DNA of 8,202 bases from Candidatus Acidiferrales bacterium (lineage in GTDB: Bacteria > Acidobacteriota > Terriglobia > Acidiferrales > UBA7541): contig CATPAM010000322.1 of the NCBI GenBank assembly GCA_955651735.1, forward strand, positions 1 through 8,202, written 5' to 3'. Numbering within the stretch: position 1 is the stretch's first letter; every line of letters starts with the position of its first letter. The position numbers and the translations under genes were made by a program. The notes beneath the pieces were generated by a model, which had not been told where the DNA came from, searched no databases, and was given only the letters and a program-made list of their open reading frames with translations. Positions 1 through 5,927 of the stretch are shown in pieces.

Positions 1-738
1 GATCTCGGCGATCTTGCGTCCGCGAATGTCCGCAAAACGATGGCCCAAAATCTCCTCGCCGGTACGGTTGAGCAGCACGACGCGGCCCTCGGTGTCCGTG
101 GTGATCAAGCCACCGCCCATGGAGTGAATGATGTCTTCGGTGAAATCTTGCAGGTCGAGCAGCTCCTCGCGCTTTTTTTCGAGTTCGCGCCCCTTACTGC
201 GAAGTGACTGCGCGAGCAGTCCGGCCAAGTAGGCGACGGCAAGAAAGCCGAGCAGGTTGCTCAGGAACCATAGCCGCAGCACTTCGGTGGTCGGACTCCC
301 GACGTAGGTCCGGGGAATTTTGCCTTCGTAAGCAAGCAACGTCAGTGCACCGAGCAGCGCCACGCAAACGGAGGCGGTGGCGAAAGCGACGTTGCGGGAA
401 AACAGGATACTGGCAACGATGATGACCAGCAGGTACAGCGAAATGAAATAGCTTTCCTGCAGGCCGGTGGTGTACACCAGCGCAGAGATCATCACCACGT
501 CGCTGACTACCTGCGCCGGGCCGTGCCACCGCGCCCTGGGCAGCCAGCGCACCAAGATGATGTGCAGAGTGCCCAGGGTGATCCAGAAAATCACCAGAGG
601 CAGGAAGTAGCGGCTGGAACCCGCCAAGGGCAGATACGTGGGCCAGGCGACGCCTACGCTCAGAATCAAGGCAATCATCAGCAGACGCACACGCGTCAGC
701 CAATCGAGCCATTCCCGTGTCGTGTGGCCTTGTTCCAT
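1..738 (-). CDS. pilS: PilS, type IV pilus sensor histidine kinase (partial, C-terminal part outside window)
   Basis: The reading frame is open to the left edge, giving 246 codons from ATG at 736-738; an AAAGGA Shine-Dalgarno lies 10 bases upstream. The visible part is a hydrophobic N-terminal domain with about six membrane segments (roughly residues 18-32, 43-64, 77-91, 97-113, 117-136, 154-177). A short charged coiled coil (about 180-196) follows, then the start of a PAS domain from about 198, with the typical run GLITTD, GRVVLLNRTGEEILG. The kinase core (H box and ATPase) is cut off. In the PilS family the six-helix domain senses pilin in the inner membrane, and the kinase phosphorylates PilR, which drives sigma-54 transcription of pilA. 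Position after pilB-pilT-pilC on the same strand supports this over a generic NtrB-like kinase. The function is inferred from family and context; the catalytic half is unseen. Confidence 0.85.
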   Translation of the reverse strand, partial: MEQGHTTREWLDWLTRVRLLMIALILSVGVAWPTYLPLAGSSRYFLPLVIFWITLGTLHIILVRWLPRARWHGPAQVVSDVVMISALVYTTGLQESYFISLYLLVIIVASILFSRNVAFATASVCVALLGALTLLAYEGKIPRTYVGSPTTEVLRLWFLSNLLGFLAVAYLAGLLAQSLRSKGRELEKKREELLDLQDFTEDIIHSMGGGLITTDTEGRVVLLNRTGEEILGHRFADIRGRKIAEI

Positions 739-796
739 ATCGTTCCGGTCCTTTAGGGCTGCAGCCTGCCGGCCGGTCCAGGTCCCTGCTTAATGC

Positions 797-827
797 GCGA
801 AGGCCGGCAAGCCCCTCCGGCCTTCGC
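797..827 (-). other. Perfect 11-bp hairpin in the pilC-pilS gap
   Basis: The arms at 797-807 and 817-827 are exact reverse complements (GCGAAGGCCGG on the plus strand), separated by a 9-base loop. The hairpin lies 35 bases past the pilC stop and about 60 bases before the pilS start. No U-tract follows it on the minus strand, so it is not a canonical intrinsic terminator. It could act as a transcript stabiliser for the upstream pilBTC message, a pause or partial terminator lowering pilS expression, or a REP-like element. An overlapping alternative pairing (767-774 with 802-809) exists. The structure is seen directly; any role is inference. Confidence 0.6.
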
Positions 828-862
828 AATTTGATTAGACGCTGTTTGCCAATCCCGGCACA

Positions 863-2077
863 CTAGTGATTCGAACTCAACTGACCGATAAGCGAGAACA
901 GCGGTAAGTACATGGAAATAACCACTCCGCCGACCACCAGCCCCAAAAATACGATCATGACCGGCTCGAGAGCTGTCAGCAAGTCCTTCACCGCGGCGTC
1001 GACTTCGTCTTCATAGAAGTCCGCAATCTTCTGGAGCATGGCATCCATCGCACCAGTCTGTTCGCCGACGCCGATCATCTGCGTGACCATGCCCGGAAAA
1101 ACATCCGTCTCGCGCAGCGGTTCGGTAAGCGACTTGCCTTCTTCGAGTGCCTTGCGAACCTTTAGCAGCGCCTTCTCGACGACAGCATTTCCGGCGGTTT
1201 TCGCGGTGATGTCCAGACCTTCGAGGATGGGTACGCCGCTGGAGATGAGCGTGCCCAGCGTGCGGGTAAAACGCGCCACCGCAATCTTCCGCAACAACAG
1301 ACCGATCACCGGCGCTTTCAGCAGGCCGGCGTCGATTATGTAGCGTCCCTGCGGCGTTCCGTACCAAATCTTAACGCCGACAATCGCGGCCACGAGCCCG
1401 AAAAAGATGGCAAGTCCGAAATAACTGGCGACGAAGTTGCTCAAACCGATGACGATTCTGGTCGGCAGAGGCAGCGTGACGCCCAAACCGGCGAACAACG
1501 TGGCGAAGATCGGCACCACTTTCCAGAGCAACAAGGTGATGACGCTGGCAGCAACCGTCAAAACGCCGACTGGGTAAACCAATGCGGATTTCACGGCGCG
1601 TTGCAGCTTGACGTTCTTTTCGATGTACAGCGACAGGCGCTGCAGAATGGTGTCGAGAATACCGCCCGTCTCACCGGCTTCCACCATGTTGACATACAGC
1701 GTGTCAAAGACTTTCGGAAACTGCCGCATGGCTGCGGAAAGCGTCGCACCGCCCTCGACCGCGGATCTGGTCCCGGTGAGCACTTTCTGAAAGAGCTTGT
1801 TTTCCTGTTGCCCGGCCAGAATCTCCAGGCACTGGACCAGCGGCAAGCCGGCGTCGATCATCACCGAGAACTGGCGCGTGAAGACCGCTAGCTCTTTCGC
1901 CGTTACCGAGCCGCCGAATGTCGGCAGGTTAAATTCCTTGCCCTTCTCCGACATCTTGGTAGCGGTAATCTGCTGCCGTCGCAGGATATTCTGTAGTTCG
2001 GCCTTGCTCGTCGCGGTCACTTCGCCGCTGACGGCGCCCCCCGCTCTATTCGTTCCGCGATATGTGTAGACCGGCAT
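863..2077 (-). CDS. pilC: PilC, type IV pilus inner-membrane platform protein
   Basis: This 404-residue protein is the inner-membrane platform on which the PilB and PilT ATPases act to assemble and disassemble pilin. It has the GspF/PilC layout: an N-terminal MPVYTYRG opening, a first T2SSF domain (about 66-189), a membrane segment near 168-190, another near 217-238, a second T2SSF domain (about 269-391) and a C-terminal membrane helix near 371-395. The internal duplication shows in paired motifs: AGLPL (76-80) with SGVPI (280-284), and VEAGETGG (132-139) with GVGEQTGA (336-343). Length matches the family. I chose the second of two in-frame ATGs: the first (2090-2092) would add five residues, and its following codons are themselves a perfect AGGAGG ribosome binding site placed 6 bases before the ATG at 2075-2077. 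It lies 59 bases after pilT on the same strand and is almost certainly co-transcribed. Confidence 0.96.
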   Translation of the reverse strand: MPVYTYRGTNRAGGAVSGEVTATSKAELQNILRRQQITATKMSEKGKEFNLPTFGGSVTAKELAVFTRQFSVMIDAGLPLVQCLEILAGQQENKLFQKVLTGTRSAVEGGATLSAAMRQFPKVFDTLYVNMVEAGETGGILDTILQRLSLYIEKNVKLQRAVKSALVYPVGVLTVAASVITLLLWKVVPIFATLFAGLGVTLPLPTRIVIGLSNFVASYFGLAIFFGLVAAIVGVKIWYGTPQGRYIIDAGLLKAPVIGLLLRKIAVARFTRTLGTLISSGVPILEGLDITAKTAGNAVVEKALLKVRKALEEGKSLTEPLRETDVFPGMVTQMIGVGEQTGAMDAMLQKIADFYEDEVDAAVKDLLTALEPVMIVFLGLVVGGVVISMYLPLFSLIGQLSSNH

Positions 2078-2083
2078 TTCACT

Positions 2084-2089
2084 CCTCCT
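2084..2089 (-). promoter_or_regulatory. Consensus ribosome binding site of pilC
   Basis: The minus strand reads AGGAGG here, followed by AG and TGAA before the ATG at 2077, a 6-base spacer. This is the strongest Shine-Dalgarno in the window and decides the pilC start: an upstream in-frame ATG at 2090-2092 would place the same bases inside the coding region. Confidence 0.85.
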
Positions 2090-2098
2090 CATTCACCC

Positions 2099-2114
2099 GG
2101 CACCGCAACGTGCC
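2099..2114 (-). other. Small inverted repeat upstream of pilC
   Basis: GGCAC (2099-2103) and GTGCC (2110-2114) are perfect complements around a 6-base loop, within the 59-base pilT-pilC gap and 9 bases upstream of the pilC ribosome binding site. The stem is only 5 bp with no U-tract, so it may be chance or at most a minor mRNA structure. Confidence 0.25.
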
Positions 2115-2136
2115 GTCATGTGCTACTCCCAGGGTC

Positions 2137-3258
2137 TTAGCGTTTCGATGCCACCGGCGTCTTCGCTCCTCCGCCCGACGGTGATGACACGCCGCGATTA
2201 ATCATGTCTTGCAGCTCGTCGGGATTCGACGAGCGGGACAATGCCATGTCCAGGGTAATCAACTTTTGGAAATAGGCATTTGCCAAGCCCTGGTTGAATG
2301 TCTGCATGCCGGTCTGCCCGGTGCCGGTCTGCATTGCCGAATAGATCTGGTGAATCTTGTCTTCGCGAATCAGGTTGCGGATCGCCGGCGTGGGGATGAG
2401 CACCTCCATCACCATGGCGCGGCCGCGCCCATCAGCGCGCGGCAGAAGCGCCTGACAAAGAATTCCCTCGATAACCATGGACAGCTGCGCACGAATCTGC
2501 GGCTGCTGGTGCGACGGAAAGACGTCGATGATGCGGTTGATGGTCGAGGAGGAGGAATTAGTGTGCAAGGTCGCAAAAGTCAAGTGGCCGGTTTCCGCGA
2601 TGCGCAATGCGGACTCGATGGTCTCCAAATCGCGCATCTCGCCGATGAGCACCACGTCGGGGTCTTCGCGCAATGCGGCACGCAGCGAGTTTGAGAAGGA
2701 ATGCGTATCGGCGTGCACTTCGCGCTGATTCACCAGGCACTTTTTGTGATTATGAAGGAACTCGATGGGATCCTCGATGGTGATCATGTGCTCTTCGCGT
2801 TCGCTGTTGATCTTATCGAGCATAGCGGCGAGCGTCGTCGACTTGCCGGAACCGGTCGGGCCGGTGACCAGCACCAGTCCGCGCGGTTTTTCGCAGAGCC
2901 CCTTCACCACCAAGGGCAAGCCAAGCGCATCGAAGCCTTTAATTTCCCACGGAATAGTACGGAACACGGCGCCCACCGCGCCGCGCTGATTGAAGACGTT
3001 GCCGCGGAAGCGCGCCAGATTCTTCAAGCCGAAGGAAAAGTCCAGCTCCAGGTTTTCCTCGAAACGATGTTTTTGCGTGTCTGTCAGCACGCTGTAGGCC
3101 AGCGACTTGGTGTCCGAAGCGGTGAGCGGGGGCATATCCAGGGACCGCAACTTCCCGTGCACACGCACGCGCGGGGCGCTATTGGTGGTGATGTGCAGGT
3201 CGCTGCCACCCATCTCAATCATCTTTTTCAGCAATTCACTCAGCGTAATTCCAGGCAT
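2137..3258 (-). CDS. pilT: PilT, type IV pilus retraction ATPase
   Basis: This 373-residue hexameric ATPase powers pilus retraction from the cytoplasmic face of the PilC platform. It has the N-terminal PAS-like PilT domain with GGSDLHI (17-23). The ATPase core follows: Walker A GPTGSGKS (133-140), Asp box TIEDPIE (160-166), Walker B region LREDPDVVLIGEMRD (196-210) and His box TGHLTFATLHTN (223-234). The motif AIRNLIRE (292-299) is the hallmark that separates PilT from PilB and GspE. There is no tetracysteine motif, also as expected. The tail from about 357 is a short Ser/Gly/Ala/Lys-rich, probably disordered stretch. The start ATG at 3256-3258 has an AGGTG ribosome binding site 4 bases upstream. 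It lies 14 bases after the pilB stop, so the two opposing motors share a transcript. It could be a PilU-type paralogue, but length and context favour PilT. Confidence 0.97.
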   Translation of the reverse strand: MPGITLSELLKKMIEMGGSDLHITTNSAPRVRVHGKLRSLDMPPLTASDTKSLAYSVLTDTQKHRFEENLELDFSFGLKNLARFRGNVFNQRGAVGAVFRTIPWEIKGFDALGLPLVVKGLCEKPRGLVLVTGPTGSGKSTTLAAMLDKINSEREEHMITIEDPIEFLHNHKKCLVNQREVHADTHSFSNSLRAALREDPDVVLIGEMRDLETIESALRIAETGHLTFATLHTNSSSSTINRIIDVFPSHQQPQIRAQLSMVIEGILCQALLPRADGRGRAMVMEVLIPTPAIRNLIREDKIHQIYSAMQTGTGQTGMQTFNQGLANAYFQKLITLDMALSRSSNPDELQDMINRGVSSPSGGGAKTPVASKR

Positions 3259-3272
3259 AGTGCACCTTTTTT

Positions 3273-4988
3273 CTACAGAACCGTTTCGCGCAGCACTTCT
3301 TCCATGGTGGTCTGGCCCAAGGCGACCTTGATCAACCCGCTGCGCCGCAGGGTGATCATGCCCTGCTCGATGGCTTTCTTCTTCAATTCCAGTGCTGACG
3401 CTCCGACAAGAATCAGCTCGCGCAACTCGTCGTTAATTTCCATCACTTCGTACAAGCCGGTGCGGCCCTTGTAGCCGCCCTTGTTGCAGGTCGAGCAGCC
3501 TTTGCCGTGATAGATCTTAGTCTTCTTGGCCTCTTCGGGCGAATAGCCGGCGTCGATCAAAGCCTGCTCCGGGACCTCCAGCTCCTCCTTGCAGTTCGCG
3601 CAGATGCGGCGCACGAGGCGCTGCGCGCAAATCAGGTTCACCGAGGTGGCGACGAGAAATGGCTCGATACCCATGTTCATCAAGCGGCTGATCGTAGAGG
3701 GCGCATCGTTGGTGTGCAGCGTGGAAAGCACCAAGTGTCCAGTGAGCGCGGCCTTGACCGCGATTTCCGCCGTTTCAAAGTCGCGGATTTCGCCGACCAG
3801 GATGATGTTGGGGTCTTGGCGCAAGAAGGCGCGCAGCGCGGCGGCGAAGTTCAAGCCGATCTGTTCTTTCATCTGCACCTGGTTGATTCCGGCCAACTGG
3901 AATTCGACGGGATCTTCCGGGGTCATGATGTTGGTATCCACCGTATTCAGGCGCGAAACCGAGGAATATAGTGTGTTCGTTTTGCCCGACCCGGTCGGCC
4001 CGGTGACTAGCACCATGCCGTAAGGCTTCAAAATCTGGCGCTCGAACTTCTTCAATGACTCCGGCTCGAATCCCAACTTGGTCATGTCCAGCCGCAGGTT
4101 TTCCTTATCCAGCAAGCGGAGCACGATCTTTTCGCCGTACAGCGTCGGCACCGAGGAAACGCGGAAGTCGAGTTCCTTCTTCTTGCCATCCGCGCGGTAC
4201 TTGATCATGATGCGGCCGTCTTGCGGCAGGCGCTTTTCCGCGATGTCCAGTTTGGCCATGATCTTGATGCGGCTGGTCATCGCGTCTTTCAAGCGCAGCG
4301 GCGGACTCATCACGGTTTGCAGCACGCCGTCTACGCGGAAGCGCACACGCATTTCCGTCTCGTAGGGTTCGAGGTGAATATCGCTGGCGCCTCGCTTCAC
4401 CGAGTCGGTCAAAATGAGGTTGACCAGCTTGATGATAGGCGCCTCTTCGGCCGCTTTTTCCAGCGACGCGGCGTCCAGCTCCGCTTCTTCCGCGGCCAGC
4501 TCGAGTTCCTCGTCGTCGACAAGGTCCTTCATCATCTTGCTGAGCTCTTCGGAGTCGGCGTCAGAACCGCCGTAGAAGCGCGTGATCGCTTCGCCGATCG
4601 CTGACTCGGAGGCGACCACCGGTTCGACGTTGAAGCCGGTCATGAACTTGATGTCGTCCATGGCGAAGACGTTGGTGGGGTCCGTCATCGCAATGGTCAA
4701 AACCGAGCCAACGCGCGAAAGCGGTATGACCTGGTAGCGCAGCGCGGTATCCTGCGGGATCAGTTTGATGACGTTGGGATCGATTTCGTAAAACTTGAGG
4801 TTGATGGAAGGAACGCCGTACTGGCGGGATAAGACTCCCGTAATGTCGTCGTCGGTAATGAAGCCCATTTTGGTCAGGCAGCTTCCCAGCTTGCCGCCAT
4901 TGGTGCGCTGGAAATCGAGCGCCTTCTGGAGCTGCTCTTGAGTAATCAGGCTTTCTTTGAGCAAAATTTCGCCGAGCCGGACAGACAT
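3273..4988 (-). CDS. pilB: PilB, type IV pilus assembly (extension) ATPase
   Basis: This 571-residue AAA-like ATPase drives pilin polymerisation. The N-terminal MshEN/T2SSE_N domain (about 1-140) carries two 24-residue motifs, 4-27 and 33-56, of the type that binds cyclic di-GMP in MshE. An acidic, Ala/Glu-rich linker follows (about 143-183), then SDIHLEP (202-208). The ATPase core has Walker A GPTGSGKT (330-337), an Asp box with E358, D359 and E362, Walker B region LRQDPNIILVGEIRD (389-403) and His box TGHLVLSTLHTN (417-428). Four cysteines (C463, C466, C498, C501; CxxC-x31-CxxC) form the zinc site typical of PilB/GspE. The Asp box reads TPEDPVE, where Ile or Ala is more usual than Pro. The start ATG at 4986-4988 has GGGAG 7 bases upstream. 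As first gene of the minus-strand operon it should be transcribed from the divergent region to its right. GspE is the main alternative, but the pilT-pilC-pilS context makes PilB nearly certain. Confidence 0.97.
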   Translation of the reverse strand: MSVRLGEILLKESLITQEQLQKALDFQRTNGGKLGSCLTKMGFITDDDITGVLSRQYGVPSINLKFYEIDPNVIKLIPQDTALRYQVIPLSRVGSVLTIAMTDPTNVFAMDDIKFMTGFNVEPVVASESAIGEAITRFYGGSDADSEELSKMMKDLVDDEELELAAEEAELDAASLEKAAEEAPIIKLVNLILTDSVKRGASDIHLEPYETEMRVRFRVDGVLQTVMSPPLRLKDAMTSRIKIMAKLDIAEKRLPQDGRIMIKYRADGKKKELDFRVSSVPTLYGEKIVLRLLDKENLRLDMTKLGFEPESLKKFERQILKPYGMVLVTGPTGSGKTNTLYSSVSRLNTVDTNIMTPEDPVEFQLAGINQVQMKEQIGLNFAAALRAFLRQDPNIILVGEIRDFETAEIAVKAALTGHLVLSTLHTNDAPSTISRLMNMGIEPFLVATSVNLICAQRLVRRICANCKEELEVPEQALIDAGYSPEEAKKTKIYHGKGCSTCNKGGYKGRTGLYEVMEINDELRELILVGASALELKKKAIEQGMITLRRSGLIKVALGQTTMEEVLRETVL

Positions 4989-5044
4989 CCGTGCACTCCC
5001 AACCGAACAGCAACTATCGCCAACCTTAGCAAAAGCAGGCTACG

Positions 5045-5069
5045 CGGGCTGACAGAAATTGTTAGCCCG
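5045..5069. promoter_or_regulatory. Imperfect inverted repeat in the divergent promoter region
   Basis: On the plus strand 5045-5055 pairs with 5059-5069 across an AAA loop: the outer six pairs (CGGGCT with AGCCCG) are perfect, and the inner five include two G-T pairs. As DNA this is an 11-bp half-site palindrome with two mismatches. It sits between pilB and the glycosylase gene, 57 bases from the pilB start, and overlaps the candidate -35 described below. It may be an operator for a dimeric regulator or a leader hairpin. It is not a terminator, since no T-tract follows on either strand. Confidence 0.4.
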
Positions 5070-5087
5070 TTCTGAAATGGCTAATAC
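5059..5087 (+). promoter_or_regulatory. Weak candidate sigma-70 promoter for the glycosylase-kinase operon
   Basis: TTGTTA (5059-5064) and TAATAC (5082-5087) are separated by exactly 17 bp, pointing toward the plus-strand operon, with a leader of about 105 bases. The -35 matches consensus at four of six positions, but the -10 at only three of six, so this is tentative. I see no convincing promoter for pilB on the other strand in 4989-5165. Confidence 0.22.
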
Positions 5088-5198
5088 CTGTACTCCCGGT
5101 CAGGTCGGCGAAAGCAAAGGACAGGCGCGCGATTTTTACGAAAAGCGCAGCCTGCGCTGATTGACTTGGCTCGCAGCCGCCGCTATCGTGCCAAGAAG

Positions 5199-5927
5199 AT
5201 GCCCAGTATGCCGCAAATCGAAGCCGTGGCGAATCCTTCGGCGTGCATCGCGCCGGCCGCACCGCGGGTTGATCTGCGCACCTATTATGATGCCCTTTTC
5301 GACGCGCACGGGACGCAGAATTGGTGGCCGGGCCGCTCGGCTTTCGAGGGCATCGTCGGCGCCATTCTTACGCAAAACACTTCGTGGACCAATGTCGAGC
5401 CTGCCATCCGGAATCTGCACCGCGAAAAGCTGCTGACGCCTCGGGCCGTGGAAACCGCTTTTTTGGCACGGCTGGCCCGGCTGATACGCTCTTCCGGCTA
5501 CTTCCGCCAGAAGGCCAAAAAACTGAAATGCTTCGTCCACTTTCTTCGATCTGAGTACGGCGGTTCGCTTACAAGAATGTTCCGCACGCCAACGGCGGAC
5601 CTGCGCGAGAAGCTGCTCTGTGTTCATGGGATCGCCCCGGAAACGGCGGACTCCATCCTGTTCTATGCAGGCGAGCACCCTGTGTTCGTGGTTGACGCCT
5701 ACACCCGCCGGCTGCTTGAGTGGCACGCGCTCGCCACGCCGGCGCAGAGCTACGAACAAATCCGCCGGCTCTTTGAAGGCAGCCTTCCTGGCGACGCGCC
5801 GCTGTATAATGAATTCCACGCCCTGATTGTTCGCACCGGCAAGGAGTATTGCCGAACACGCAATCCTTGCTGCAGTGAGTGTCCGCTGCACTCCTTTCTG
5901 CCGCGCGCGATTCAGGCTAATTTATGA
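5199..5927 (+). CDS. Endonuclease III-related HhH-GPD DNA glycosylase
   Basis: The product (242 residues from ATG 5199) resembles the endonuclease III-related group that includes Helicobacter MagIII, a 3-methyladenine glycosylase. It should excise a damaged base to start base excision repair. Visible features are GAILTQNTSW (54-63), a helix-hairpin-helix at about 138-157 (VHGIAPETADSILFYA), and the catalytic aspartate D166 in VVDAYTRR. The position of the Nth Schiff-base lysine is E148, so a monofunctional glycosylase without AP-lyase activity is predicted. The C-terminal cluster has C218, C225 and C228 in the Nth spacing plus an extra C224; the position of the fourth ligand is L234, so [4Fe-4S] binding is uncertain. 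The start is unclear: ATG 5199, ATG 5208 and TTG 5166 are all in frame and none has a good ribosome binding site. The stop overlaps the next gene's ATG by four bases. The substrate cannot be told from sequence. Confidence 0.88.
   Translation: MPSMPQIEAVANPSACIAPAAPRVDLRTYYDALFDAHGTQNWWPGRSAFEGIVGAILTQNTSWTNVEPAIRNLHREKLLTPRAVETAFLARLARLIRSSGYFRQKAKKLKCFVHFLRSEYGGSLTRMFRTPTADLREKLLCVHGIAPETADSILFYAGEHPVFVVDAYTRRLLEWHALATPAQSYEQIRRLFEGSLPGDAPLYNEFHALIVRTGKEYCRTRNPCCSECPLHSFLPRAIQANL

Noticed and set aside
194..829. Long minus-strand frame (211 codons) overlapping the start of pilS
   Set aside because: It lies out of frame over pilS, whose frame encodes clear membrane helices and a PAS domain; this frame gives Arg/His/Pro-rich sequence with no domain.
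2701..3474. Plus-strand frame of 257 codons antisense to pilT and the end of pilB
   Set aside because: It is a GC-driven shadow of two strongly conserved ATPase genes; the product has low-complexity composition and no recognisable motif.
5009..5023. Sigma-54-like TTGGC...TTGC sequence upstream of pilB on the minus strand
   Set aside because: The distance between the GG and GC elements is 10 bases rather than the strictly required 12, so a functional -24/-12 promoter is unlikely.
5141..5158. Short hairpin AGCGCA-ggc-TGCGCT followed by TTTT on the minus strand
   Set aside because: The stem is only 6 bp with a 3-base loop, and it does not follow any gene on that strand; probably chance.
5166..5198. 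TTG at 5166 as start of the glycosylase
   Set aside because: It has no ribosome binding site and adds an Arg/Lys-rich stretch outside the domain; ATG at 5199 or 5208 is more plausible.
5136..5891. Minus-strand frame of 251 codons antisense to the glycosylase
   Set aside because: The plus strand encodes HhH, catalytic Asp and cysteine-cluster motifs; the antisense product is Arg/Ala-rich with no family features.
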